Below, piece after piece: positions 8,029 to 16,850 of a stretch of DNA of 48,291 bases (the first letter of the stretch is position 1; every line of letters starts with the position of its first letter). Made by a program: the position numbers and the translations under genes. Source of the DNA: Profundicola sp048268105. Lineage in GTDB: Bacteria > Bacteroidota > Bacteroidia > Flavobacteriales > Weeksellaceae. The notes under the pieces were generated by a model that was not told the DNA's origin, ran no database searches, and saw only the letters and a list, made by a program, of their open reading frames with translations. The stretch covers positions 1 through 48,291 of the forward strand of contig JBLWWH010000020.1 in assembly GCA_048268105.1 (NCBI GenBank). The letters run 5' to 3'.

Positions 8029-10692
8029 GTGAATTTAAAATTTAAAGTAGTTTTCAAAAGTGCCTTTGGACAGCAAATTTATTTAACAGGAAACTGTAAT
8101 GAGTTAGGTAATTGGGACAAAGAAAAAGCAGTACCATTAAATTACACCAACGAGTCCGAATGGTCTGTAAACCTAGATTTCAAATCCAAGGAATTTGAAT
8201 ATCTATATTTTATTAAGGACGATCGCGACCAAAGTATTACCGAAGAATGGGCTAAAAGAAGTTTCAATAATCCAACGACAAAAAAGGAGATTGTATTGAT
8301 TGATTCATGGAATTATCCCAATCTACCGGAGTTTAATCTTAGCACAGAATTCTTTGAACACATCGGCGCAAAACTTCCAGCTAAAAAGCAACGAAAGTTA
8401 AAGAAATATACACATCAATTCAGACTTAGTTTTAGGACTTTGCAACCTGATGAAGCTATGTTTATGGTGGGTAGTGTAGATGCTCTGGCAAATTGGGATG
8501 AGGATAAGGCTCTCCCGATGTACTGTGATGGCAAAGGAAACTGGTCCCTTTCTGTAGATCTTTCTTCAGCCAAAGAACCCATTACATACAAGTATTTGGT
8601 AGTAAACGCGAAAACAAAAGAAGTTAAATATTACGAGACAGGAAGCAATCGTGTAGCACAACCTGCTAAAGATGAGGAGTTTTTGATTTATCACGATACC
8701 GGATTTAGACAACCGCCACATACACAGTGGAAAGGAAGTGGAGTTGCTGTTCCAGTCTTTTCTCTTCGTTCAGAAAATGGAGTGGGAGTTGGTGAGTTTT
8801 TAGATTTAATTGACTTTGGTAAGTGGGCTAAGGAGGCAGGTTTCTCTATGGTTCAGATTCTGCCAATTCATGATACTACGGCTAAATTCGATTGGACTGA
8901 TTCTTATCCATATGCTGCCATTTCAGTTTATGCCTTGCATCCAATGTATTTAAACCTAAGTAGTCTTAAGTTTAAATTAACTGCTGCTGAAAAGAAAGTA
9001 ATTGAAGACCAAACTAAAAAGTTAAATGCTTTAGATAATGTAGATTATGAGTTGGTAAATAATTTTAAAACCGAGTTTTTAAAAAATTACTTTAAGAACA
9101 ATAAAAATGAAATTTTAGCAGATAAAAACTTTAAATTATTTTTAAAAGAAAATGAAGATTGGGTTAAACCATATGCAGCCTTCTGTGTTCTTAGGGATAA
9201 AAACCAAACAGCCGATTTCACCCAATGGAAATTACATGCTAAAAGTTCTAAAGCTACATTAACGAGAATGTTTGGGGCAAAGAGCAAGGATTTAGATGCT
9301 GTTATGTTTTATGTTTTCGTTCAGTGGCAATTACACGAACAATTATCTAAAGCAGTAGAAGAGTTACACAAACTGAATTTAACTTTAAAAGGTGATTTGC
9401 CGATTGGTATTTATCGTTACAGTGTCGATGCATGGTGGAATCCGGAGTTATTCCACATGGATCAACAAGCAGGCGCGCCACCAGATGATTTTGCTGTTTT
9501 AGGTCAGAACTGGGAATTCCCAACCTATAATTGGCCTCGCATGAAAGAGGATAATTTTGCTTGGTGGAAAAGTAGATTCCAATTTATGTCAAGATATTTT
9601 GATGCCTTTAGGATAGATCATATTCTAGGATTCTTTAGAATTTGGCAGATTCCTTTAAGCGCAACTCAAGGTATTTTAGGTCGTTTTGAACCGGCATTAC
9701 CTATTAGTTTAGATGAATTAAACTATCGAGGAATTCATTTAGATCTTGAGCGCTTGATTGAACCTTATTTACATTATGACTTAATAAGAATGTACTTTGG
9801 TTCAGAAACAGAAGAAGTAGTTAGTACTTATTTTGATTTTAAGAATGACTTTGGTGAATTAAGGTTTAAAGAAGAATTCAATACCCAACGAAAAATTAAA
9901 AATGCATTAGCTGCAGATCACGGACATTTAGAGCGATTGTTAGAATTAGCTGCCAATGTATTGTTCATTAAAGAAGATGTAGACGAGGTACGATTACATC
10001 CAAGATATGCTTTACACGAAACCAATAATTTCAAATGGTTAGCAAAAGACACCCAGGATAAATTATATGCGCTTTACTTAGATTATTTCTATAATCGTCA
10101 AGAACAATTCTGGAAGGCGAAAGGACTAGAGAAGCTTCCTGCTTTAAAACAAGCCACCAATATGTTGACTTGTGGAGAAGATTTAGGGATGGTTCCAAAG
10201 GTTGTTCCTCAGGTGATGCATGATTTAGCGATTATGTCATTACAAGTTCAGAGAATGCCTTCAGACGAAGAAATTAAGTTCTCTAATCCGCATCACGCAC
10301 CATATTTGTCTGTTGTATCGCCATCTTCGCATGATACTTCTACACTGCGCCAGTGGTGGAAAGAGGATAGAGAAGCCACACAGTATTTTTATAATAACAT
10401 GATGGGTAAAATAGGAGCTGCTCCGGAAGAATTATCTGAGGAATTGCTTTCGATTATAGTTGATCAACATTTATATTCGCCTGCTTTGTTGTCAGTAATT
10501 CCATTACAAGAGTTCTTGGGAATGCATTCAGAGCTTAGAAATCCAAATGAGGAAATTGAGCGAATAAATGTTCCGGCAGTTTTCCCACATTATTGGAGAT
10601 ATCGTATGCATGTAAATATTTCTGATTTAATCAATCACAAAGAGTTTACAAATATGCTAAAAGACCGCCACGCAAACGCGGGAAGAGGATAA
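8029..10692 (+). CDS. malQ: 4-alpha-glucanotransferase with two CBM20 domains
   Basis: A GH77 amylomaltase that transfers alpha-1,4-glucan segments between maltodextrins or glycogen-like acceptors. Two starch-binding CBM20 domains come first (about 1-100 and 125-230; note GNCNELGNWD and GSVDALANWDED), then the GH77 barrel (about 240-870). The catalytic residues are visible: nucleophile D530 in FRIDHILGFF, acid/base E717 in GEDLGM, and D769 in SSHDTST. The 250s loop motif QAGAPPDDF is intact. The two-CBM layout resembles plant DPE2 and is usual for Bacteroidota MalQ. The start is GTG: the frame opens directly into the first CBM20 strand and no better start exists. It stands alone, closed by a hairpin shared with the thioredoxin gene. 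Confidence 0.95.
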   Translation: MNLKFKVVFKSAFGQQIYLTGNCNELGNWDKEKAVPLNYTNESEWSVNLDFKSKEFEYLYFIKDDRDQSITEEWAKRSFNNPTTKKEIVLIDSWNYPNLPEFNLSTEFFEHIGAKLPAKKQRKLKKYTHQFRLSFRTLQPDEAMFMVGSVDALANWDEDKALPMYCDGKGNWSLSVDLSSAKEPITYKYLVVNAKTKEVKYYETGSNRVAQPAKDEEFLIYHDTGFRQPPHTQWKGSGVAVPVFSLRSENGVGVGEFLDLIDFGKWAKEAGFSMVQILPIHDTTAKFDWTDSYPYAAISVYALHPMYLNLSSLKFKLTAAEKKVIEDQTKKLNALDNVDYELVNNFKTEFLKNYFKNNKNEILADKNFKLFLKENEDWVKPYAAFCVLRDKNQTADFTQWKLHAKSSKATLTRMFGAKSKDLDAVMFYVFVQWQLHEQLSKAVEELHKLNLTLKGDLPIGIYRYSVDAWWNPELFHMDQQAGAPPDDFAVLGQNWEFPTYNWPRMKEDNFAWWKSRFQFMSRYFDAFRIDHILGFFRIWQIPLSATQGILGRFEPALPISLDELNYRGIHLDLERLIEPYLHYDLIRMYFGSETEEVVSTYFDFKNDFGELRFKEEFNTQRKIKNALAADHGHLERLLELAANVLFIKEDVDEVRLHPRYALHETNNFKWLAKDTQDKLYALYLDYFYNRQEQFWKAKGLEKLPALKQATNMLTCGEDLGMVPKVVPQVMHDLAIMSLQVQRMPSDEEIKFSNPHHAPYLSVVSPSSHDTSTLRQWWKEDREATQYFYNNMMGKIGAAPEELSEELLSIIVDQHLYSPALLSVIPLQEFLGMHSELRNPNEEIERINVPAVFPHYWRYRMHVNISDLINHKEFTNMLKDRHANAGRG

Positions 10693-10713
10693 ACTGTAAA
10701 TTTAGTTTATTAC

Positions 10714-10752
10714 AAAAGGCTCAAAGTTTTTATAACTCTGAGCCTTCTTTTA
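10714..10752. terminator. Bidirectional terminator malQ / thioredoxin
   Basis: Stem AAGGCTCA (10716-10723) with TGAGCCTT (10739-10746), followed by a T-rich tract. It lies between convergent genes. Confidence 0.7.
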
Positions 10753-10786
10753 TTTATAATTGTTTAATGAAGTTAGTTAAAAATCT

Positions 10787-11155
10787 TTATTGAACGTCTT
10801 CTGAAAACTTTAAAACTTTATCTTTTAATAAAGGATAAGGAACTAATCCAGCTTGTCTTTCATAAACCTTGTTTTTATAAATATATAAAAGCGTAGGAAC
10901 CGATTTAATCTCAAAATGCTTGGCCAAGGCAGGATTTGCGTCAATATCAACCTTGGCAATAAGTGCTTTTCCTTGCACATCTTCTTCTTTTACCAAACGA
11001 TTGATGAGAGAAACCATCACATGACAAGGTTGACACCAAGTTGCGTAGAAGTCTAAAACAACTGGTTCTTCTGAATTAAAAACCAAATCATTGAAATTGG
11101 AATCTGTTATTTCAGTTGGTTTTACTTTCTTTTTCGATGAAAATAAGTTGAACAT
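10787..11155 (-). CDS. Thioredoxin family protein
   Basis: A small cytoplasmic dithiol-disulfide oxidoreductase. The active site is W40-C41-Q42-P43-C44, a variant of the usual WCGPC in which Gln replaces Gly, which may shift redox potential or partner choice. The cis-Pro loop KSVPTLLYIY is present. There is no signal peptide, and the 122-residue length is near that of TrxA (about 105) with a short basic N-terminal extension. It is a single gene facing malQ across a shared terminator. It could be a dedicated thioredoxin rather than the main cellular one. Confidence 0.9.
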   Translation of the reverse strand: MFNLFSSKKKVKPTEITDSNFNDLVFNSEEPVVLDFYATWCQPCHVMVSLINRLVKEEDVQGKALIAKVDIDANPALAKHFEIKSVPTLLYIYKNKVYERQAGLVPYPLLKDKVLKFSEDVQ

Positions 11156-11326
11156 ATAATATCAATTTTGGTAAAAATAAGATTAATAGATTATTTATCC
11201 CCATATATTATCAACATAATCCATCTGCAGCAATAAATATTCTCAAATTATTCATGTTTAAACTCATCCATAAGAAATTGTTAAATTACGCAAAACATTC
11301 TCATATTTGTGATTTCAACCTAACTT

Positions 11327-11959
11327 ATGTTTGCAACTTTCTTATTTCACGAAAACTTCTCCCTTCTCATTGAGGTAATTGGAACGATTGCTTTTGCTAT
11401 GTCTGGGGCTTTTGCTGCCATGCAATATAAACTAGATCCCTTTGGTGTTTTGATTATTGCCTTCGCCACTGCCGTAGGAGGAGGTACCATTCGTGATTTA
11501 TTGTTAGACGCTCCTGTGTTTTGGATGCACGACATGCTTATCTGTACGGTTATTTTTGTTACGGCTATTTTCTCTATGATTTTTAGGTCCATAGAAAAGA
11601 AATACAAGAATACTTTATTTATATTCGATTCAATTGGACTTGGGCTCTTCACCATTATTGGTGTTCAAAAAGGATTAGAATTCGGACATCATCCTGTTAT
11701 TTGCCTAACCCTGGGAACTATCACAGGATGTTTTGGTGGGGTTTTAAGAGATATTTTAATCAATCGTATTCCTTTGTTATTAAGAAAAGAAATATACGCA
11801 ACTGCCTGTATTATTGGAGGTTCAGCATTTATTATCATGACTTACATTCCAGGATTTTCATCACAATTGGTACAAGTCTCAACCATTCTGATAATTATTT
11901 TAATCAGAAGTATTGCTGTGAAATATAAACTTCACATTCCTAAGTTTTATCTTAATTAA
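11327..11959 (+). CDS. TRIC-type cation channel family membrane protein (UPF0126)
   Basis: An integral membrane protein with about seven hydrophobic segments built as two similar halves. Each half has a Gly-rich signature: GGGTIRDLLLD in the first and GGVLRDILINR in the second. This is the YadS/YicG family, the bacterial relatives of trimeric intracellular cation channels, which conduct monovalent cations. The 210-residue length is standard. The ATG at 11327 precedes the first membrane segment directly. It is a single gene between divergent thioredoxin and convergent uvrB. The physiological role of bacterial members is poorly known. Confidence 0.9.
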   Translation: MFATFLFHENFSLLIEVIGTIAFAMSGAFAAMQYKLDPFGVLIIAFATAVGGGTIRDLLLDAPVFWMHDMLICTVIFVTAIFSMIFRSIEKKYKNTLFIFDSIGLGLFTIIGVQKGLEFGHHPVICLTLGTITGCFGGVLRDILINRIPLLLRKEIYATACIIGGSAFIIMTYIPGFSSQLVQVSTILIIILIRSIAVKYKLHIPKFYLN

Positions 11960-11976
11960 AAATTAAAATAATGATT

Positions 11977-13977
11977 TTAAGATTCCACTTGTTCTTTAAG
12001 TGCCTTAATTTCATCTCGCAAAGCCGCCGCTTGAATAAAATCTAAATCTTTAGCTGCCTTTTCCATGGCTTTGGTTTTTTGCTCAATTAACTTTTCAATA
12101 TCTACATCATCACCATATTCTGGTCGCTCTGATGCTGCCATAATAACCGCCGATTTCTGAACATATGGATTTTTCTCGAAGTCAGCCTCGCGCTTAATTC
12201 GATTAATCTTCTTCACTAATGGTTCTGGTTTCTTGTTATGATCTGTATTATATTGAATTTGAATTTCTCGTCTACGTTCTGTTTCATCTATGGTTTTTTG
12301 CATAGATTCCGTAATCTTATCCGCATACATTATTACACGACCATTTACGTTTCTCGCAGCTCTACCAGAGGTTTGGGTTAAAGATCTATGACTTCTTAAA
12401 AAACCTTCTTTATCCGCATCTAAAATAGCCACCAAAGAAACTTCAGGTAAGTCTAAACCTTCTCTTAGTAAATTTACTCCAACCAATACATCAAACTTAC
12501 CGATTCTTAAATCTTCCATGATTTGAACACGATCCAAAGTATCCACATCAGAGTGAATATATTGAGTTCTTACACCATAGCGCGTCAAGAATTTAGTCAA
12601 TTCCTCGGCCATTCTTTTGGTTAAAGTAGTAACGAGGACACGCTCATCAATTTCAGCACGCTTTTGAATTTCTTCCATCAAATCATCCATTTGATTTAAA
12701 GAAGGTCGAATTTCAATCGGTGGATCTAATAAACCTGTTGGACGAATAATTTGTTCAACCACTACACCTTCAGATTTTTCTAATTCATAATTAGCGGGTG
12801 TAGCCGAAACATAAATAACTTGGTTTTGTAAAGCTTCAAATTCCTCAAACTTTAATGGCCTATTGTCCATAGCAGCTGGCAATCTAAAACCGTAATCCAC
12901 CAAATTTTCCTTACGACTTCTATCTCCACCATACATAGCATGTACCTGTGGAATCGTAACGTGTGACTCATCAACAACCATAAGATAATCATTTGGAAAG
13001 TAATCTAATAAACAGAACGGACGTGTTCCTGGAAGTCTTCCATCTAAATATCGAGAATAATTCTCAATTCCAGAGCAATAGCCTAACTCTTTCATCATCT
13101 CAACATCGAATTCTGTTCTTTCTTTTAGCCTTTTAGCTTCTAAATTCTTACCTATATCTTGAAAATACTCAACTTGTTTTCCTAAATCAATTTGAATCTG
13201 ATGAATTGCGTTTTGCATTGTATCAGGAGAAGTTACGAAGATGTTCGCCGGATAAATATTCATTTTATCAAAATTGGAAATTCTATTTCCACTTCCAACA
13301 GAAAAAGACTCAATTTCCTCGATTTCATCTCCAAAGAAATGAACTCTAATTCCATCATCTGCATAAGCAGGGAAAATTTCAACAACATCTCCAAGAACTC
13401 TAAAATTACCTCGTCCAAAATCTACAGCACTTCTAGAATACAACGCATTCACCAAGTTGTGCAAGAAATGAGTTCGCGCAATTCGCTGTCCTTTCTCAAT
13501 ATTAATAACGTTTTTATGAAACTCAGTTGGATTACCAATACCATATAAACATGAAACCGATGCCACCACCAAAATATCTCTTCTTCCTGATAGAAGAGAG
13601 GAAGTAGTACTTAATCTTAACTTTTCAATCTCCTCGTTTATTGATAAGTCCTTTTCGATATAAGTTCCTGAAGTTGGAATAAAAGCTTCTGGTTGGTAGT
13701 AATCATAATAGGATACAAAATATTCCACGGCATTGTCCGGGAAAAACTCTTGAAACTCCATGTATAATTGAGCCGCCAAAGTTTTATTATGTGCCAACAC
13801 AAGGGTTGGTTTTTGAACTTCAGTAATTACGTTGGCTACTGTAAAAGTTTTACCAGATCCCGTTACACCTAATAAAGTTTGAAATGGATCACCTTGATTC
13901 AAGCCTTGGGTTAATTCCTTAATAGCTTGAGGTTGATCACCTGTGGGTTTATAGTCAGATTTAAGCTTAAATTGCAT
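11977..13977 (-). CDS. uvrB: Excinuclease ABC subunit B
   Basis: The damage-verification helicase of nucleotide excision repair, which takes over from UvrA at lesions and recruits UvrC. Walker A is GVTGSGKT (37-44). The damage-probing beta-hairpin appears as YYDYYQPEAFIP (about 92-103). Helicase motifs include the DESHVT box, VSATPA and the LTQTSGRAARN motif VI. A C-terminal UVR domain (about 625-662) provides the UvrC contact. The 666-residue length is typical. The coding start lies immediately after a consensus -7 element, suggesting a leaderless or near-leaderless mRNA. Confidence 0.98.
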   Translation of the reverse strand: MQFKLKSDYKPTGDQPQAIKELTQGLNQGDPFQTLLGVTGSGKTFTVANVITEVQKPTLVLAHNKTLAAQLYMEFQEFFPDNAVEYFVSYYDYYQPEAFIPTSGTYIEKDLSINEEIEKLRLSTTSSLLSGRRDILVVASVSCLYGIGNPTEFHKNVINIEKGQRIARTHFLHNLVNALYSRSAVDFGRGNFRVLGDVVEIFPAYADDGIRVHFFGDEIEEIESFSVGSGNRISNFDKMNIYPANIFVTSPDTMQNAIHQIQIDLGKQVEYFQDIGKNLEAKRLKERTEFDVEMMKELGYCSGIENYSRYLDGRLPGTRPFCLLDYFPNDYLMVVDESHVTIPQVHAMYGGDRSRKENLVDYGFRLPAAMDNRPLKFEEFEALQNQVIYVSATPANYELEKSEGVVVEQIIRPTGLLDPPIEIRPSLNQMDDLMEEIQKRAEIDERVLVTTLTKRMAEELTKFLTRYGVRTQYIHSDVDTLDRVQIMEDLRIGKFDVLVGVNLLREGLDLPEVSLVAILDADKEGFLRSHRSLTQTSGRAARNVNGRVIMYADKITESMQKTIDETERRREIQIQYNTDHNKKPEPLVKKINRIKREADFEKNPYVQKSAVIMAASERPEYGDDVDIEKLIEQKTKAMEKAAKDLDFIQAAALRDEIKALKEQVES

Positions 13978-13981
13978 TTTG

Positions 13982-13989
13982 CAAAGATA
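13982..13989 (-). promoter_or_regulatory. -7 element of uvrB promoter
   Basis: Minus-strand TATCTTTG fits TAnnTTTG exactly and ends only four bases before the uvrB ATG. The predicted transcription start falls at or beside the start codon. Confidence 0.5.
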
Positions 13990-14192
13990 AATATTTCAAT
14001 CGCCTATACCTTAATATAAGGTCATGAAAGCTAGATTTTAGCTATTATTTAAGAATAAAAATTTCTACTAGGGGATAAATTCTAAATTTTGAGGCTTTTT
14101 AGTTACAAAATAAATAGAAATAATTCTTAAGACTATCCTAATATTCACTTATTATATCTAGGTATTCATTCAAAATTGATAATTTTACAACT

Positions 14193-14825
14193 ATGAAGGA
14201 ATTGCTGAAAGCCCAATACGGCTACTTATTTAATCCAAAACTCTTACAGGAGATTGAAGAATTAGGAGTTTATCGTGAGTTTAAAGCTGGCGAAGAAATT
14301 ATGGACTATGGTGTTACTTTTAGACATTTACCGCTATTGTTGGATGGTGCTATTCGTATCTTAAGAGAAAATGAAAACGGACAAGAATTATTGCTTTATT
14401 TCTTGGAGAGAGGTGATACCTGTGCTTTTACATTAAATTGTTGCATGGGAAATAAGCAAAGTGAAGTTAGAGCCGAGGCTGAGACCGATGTTAAATTAGT
14501 AATGATTCCGATTCAGAAATTAGATGAATGGATGGTTAAATATGATGAATGGAGAGCCTTTGTTATGCAAAGCTATTTCGAGAGAGTAAATGAACTCTTA
14601 GATGTGATCGATGCCATGGCTTTTCAGCAATTAGATCAAAGAGTTTATCAATTCCTAAAAGACAAAGCCATGGTTTCGGGTGATACCAACATTATTGTTA
14701 CCCATCAAGAATTAGCAAGTCATCTTAATTCGTCTAGGGTAGTTATCTCTCGACTACTAAAGAAATTAGAAAATCAAGGAAAAATTGAAATTGGTAGAAA
14801 TCAAATTAAGTTAATAGACTTTTGA
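14193..14825 (+). CDS. Crp/Fnr family regulator with Cys cluster
   Basis: A transcription factor with an N-terminal cyclic-nucleotide-binding-like domain (about 15-120) and a C-terminal winged helix (about 150-208), whose recognition helix lies in LASHLNSSRVVISRLLKKLE. The cAMP phosphate-binding arginine motif is not evident. Instead there is a three-Cys cluster, C77 and C83-C84, in GDTCAFTLNCCMG. It lies 71 bases upstream of a persulfide dioxygenase gene on the same strand. By context I infer a redox- or persulfide-sensing regulator of that unit, with the Cys cluster as sensor. The family call is firm; the signal is inferred. Confidence 0.88.
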   Translation: MKELLKAQYGYLFNPKLLQEIEELGVYREFKAGEEIMDYGVTFRHLPLLLDGAIRILRENENGQELLLYFLERGDTCAFTLNCCMGNKQSEVRAEAETDVKLVMIPIQKLDEWMVKYDEWRAFVMQSYFERVNELLDVIDAMAFQQLDQRVYQFLKDKAMVSGDTNIIVTHQELASHLNSSRVVISRLLKKLENQGKIEIGRNQIKLIDF

Positions 14826-14873
14826 TACTCCTAACATGTAACTTTGATTACGATGAGTTTATTAACATAATGA

Positions 14874-14881
14874 TACATTTG
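14874..14881 (+). promoter_or_regulatory. -7 element before persulfide dioxygenase gene
   Basis: TACATTTG matches TAnnTTTG, 15 bases before the ATG at 14897. A TTTG at 14843 is 27 bases away, longer than ideal spacing, which would suit an activated promoter. The element suggests the downstream pair has its own promoter, separate from the regulator gene. Confidence 0.4.
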
Positions 14882-14896
14882 TAAAAAATATTAAAG

Positions 14897-16312
14897 ATGA
14901 ATATAGAACAAATATATACAGGTTGTTTGGCACAAGGTGCTTATTATATAACTTCTAATGGTGAAGCCGCGATTATAGATCCATTAAGAGAAGTGCAACC
15001 TTATTTAGATAAATTAGAAAAAGATAATGTAAAATTGAAATACATTTTTGAAACTCACTTTCACGCAGATTTTGTGAGTGGACATTTAAGTTTGTCTAAG
15101 AAAACCAATGCACCCATCGTTTATGGTCCAACAGCAGAACCAAATTATGATGTAATTGTTGCAGAGGATAATCAAGAGTTTAAGGTTGGGGATGTTACGA
15201 TTGTAGCCTTACACACACCAGGACATACCATGGAAAGTACGACTTATCTATTAAGAGATGAGAACGGAAAAGATGTGGCAATTTTCTCGGGAGATACTTT
15301 ATTCTTAGGAGATGTTGGAAGACCAGATTTAGCGCAAAAAGGAAATGAATTAACATCTGAAATGCTAGCAGGTATTTTATATGATAGTTTAAGAAATAAA
15401 ATCATGCCTTTAGCTGATGATATTACAGTTTATCCAGGTCACGGTGCTGGTTCAGCTTGTGGTAAAAACATGAGTAAAGAAACCGTTGATACTTTAGGGA
15501 ATCAAAAAGCTACCAACTATGCTTTGAGAGCAGATATGACCAAAGAAGAGTTTATTGAGGCTGTATTGGATGGAATAGCTGAACCACCAGCTTATTTTCC
15601 TATGAATGTACAGATGAACAAATCTGGTTACGAAGATTTTGATGAAGTTAAAGAAAGAGGTTTAAAAGCTTTAACACCAGAAGAATTTGAATTAGTTGCT
15701 AATCAAAATGAAGCTTTGATTTTAGATGTTAGAAATCAAAAATCTTATTCAGAAGGACATATACCAAGGTCTATTTTCATTGGATTAAATGGTCATTTTG
15801 CGCCTTGGGTAGGAGCTTTAGTTAAAGATGTAGAACAGCCCATTTTATTAGTTACCGAAGAAGGTCAACAAGAAGAAGCGGTTACAAGATTGGCAAGAGT
15901 TGGTTTTGATAATGTATTAGGATACTTAAAAGGAGGATTCAATGCATGGCAGGAAACTGATAAAGAAATAGATACAGTGACTTCTATCAATGCTGAAGAG
16001 TTCGCTGAAATTTATAAATCAGAAGACATCCCTGTATTTGATGTCAGAAAAGATGGCGAATTCACTTCTCAACACGTTGAGAAAGCTGAACACACCCCAT
16101 TATCAAATTTAAATGATCACTTAGCTGAATTCCCTCAAGAAAAAACTTTCTATATCCATTGCCAAGGAGGTTATAGATCAATGATTGCTGCTTCTATATT
16201 AAAGAGTAGAGGATATCATAATTTAATCGATATTGCAGGTGGATTTAAAGATATTGCACAAACAGGAATAGTAACCAAAGAAATTTGCCTATTAACTGGA
16301 GAACCAAAATAA
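14897..16312 (+). CDS. Persulfide dioxygenase-rhodanese fusion (CstB/ETHE1-like)
   Basis: Residues 1-240 are an ETHE1-type metallo-beta-lactamase fold dioxygenase with the iron ligands and associated motif residues H54, H56, D58, H110, D133 and H182 (motifs HFHADFVSGH, HTPGHT, SGDTLFLGDVGRPDL, YPGHGAGS). It oxidises persulfide sulfur to sulfite. Two rhodanese domains follow. The first (about 258-360) lacks the catalytic Cys (the loop reads VTEEGQQEE). The second (about 365-465) has C422 in HCQGGYRS. A dioxygenase plus an inactive and an active rhodanese is the layout of staphylococcal CstB, which makes thiosulfate from persulfides. One base separates it from the following rhodanese lipoprotein gene. 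Confidence 0.93.
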   Translation: MNIEQIYTGCLAQGAYYITSNGEAAIIDPLREVQPYLDKLEKDNVKLKYIFETHFHADFVSGHLSLSKKTNAPIVYGPTAEPNYDVIVAEDNQEFKVGDVTIVALHTPGHTMESTTYLLRDENGKDVAIFSGDTLFLGDVGRPDLAQKGNELTSEMLAGILYDSLRNKIMPLADDITVYPGHGAGSACGKNMSKETVDTLGNQKATNYALRADMTKEEFIEAVLDGIAEPPAYFPMNVQMNKSGYEDFDEVKERGLKALTPEEFELVANQNEALILDVRNQKSYSEGHIPRSIFIGLNGHFAPWVGALVKDVEQPILLVTEEGQQEEAVTRLARVGFDNVLGYLKGGFNAWQETDKEIDTVTSINAEEFAEIYKSEDIPVFDVRKDGEFTSQHVEKAEHTPLSNLNDHLAEFPQEKTFYIHCQGGYRSMIAASILKSRGYHNLIDIAGGFKDIAQTGIVTKEICLLTGEPK

Positions 16313-16313
16313 C

Positions 16314-16694
16314 ATGAAACACGTAATTATTATATTAACCTTTTTGTTTGCCCTAAGTTGTAAACAAGAAGTACAAGTACAAAATGAAGAAGGAAATGTT
16401 CTAAGTGTTGAACAATTCGAACAAGAAATTCAATCAGATGATATTCAATTGTTGGATGTAAGAACTGCTGAAGAATATGAAGAAGGTTATATCGGTGATG
16501 CTACTAATATCGATGTCTTAAAAACAGAGAAATTTAAAGAAGAAATTCAAAAATTAGACAAATCTAAGCCAGTTTATGTTTATTGCCGTTCTGGCAAGAG
16601 AAGTCAAAAAGCAGCTGAAATTCTTGAGGAAGAAGGATTTGAAACCATTAAAGATTTAGATGGTGGTTATAATGCTTGGAGTGAAAAACATTAA
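16314..16694 (+). CDS. Rhodanese-like lipoprotein
   Basis: A lipoprotein signal peptide ends in the lipobox FALSC with lipidated C16, so the protein is anchored in the envelope facing the periplasm. The single rhodanese domain (about 28-124) has its active-site loop CRSGKRS with C91. Such domains transfer sulfane sulfur between donors and acceptors. It is directly coupled to the dioxygenase-rhodanese gene, so it probably handles sulfane sulfur on the outer side of the membrane in the same detoxification path. It is followed by a clear terminator. Confidence 0.88.
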   Translation: MKHVIIILTFLFALSCKQEVQVQNEEGNVLSVEQFEQEIQSDDIQLLDVRTAEEYEEGYIGDATNIDVLKTEKFKEEIQKLDKSKPVYVYCRSGKRSQKAAEILEEEGFETIKDLDGGYNAWSEKH

Positions 16695-16718
16695 AATTAA
16701 TATTTTAATTTAGAATTA

Positions 16719-16754
16719 AATGTCCTTTGAATAATTTCAAAGGGCATTTTTTTG
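16719..16754 (+). terminator. Intrinsic terminator of the persulfide unit
   Basis: Ten-base arms (16721-16730 with 16737-16746, one T-G pair) around a six-base loop, followed by seven T residues. Confidence 0.85.
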
Positions 16755-16850
16755 TTAAAGAAGTGAGAATTTATCTAGGAAATATCTTTGCTGATTTTCT
16801 TTTAACTTATAGTAAATCTTCCTAATTTTAACCCTTACAAAATTTAAGAC

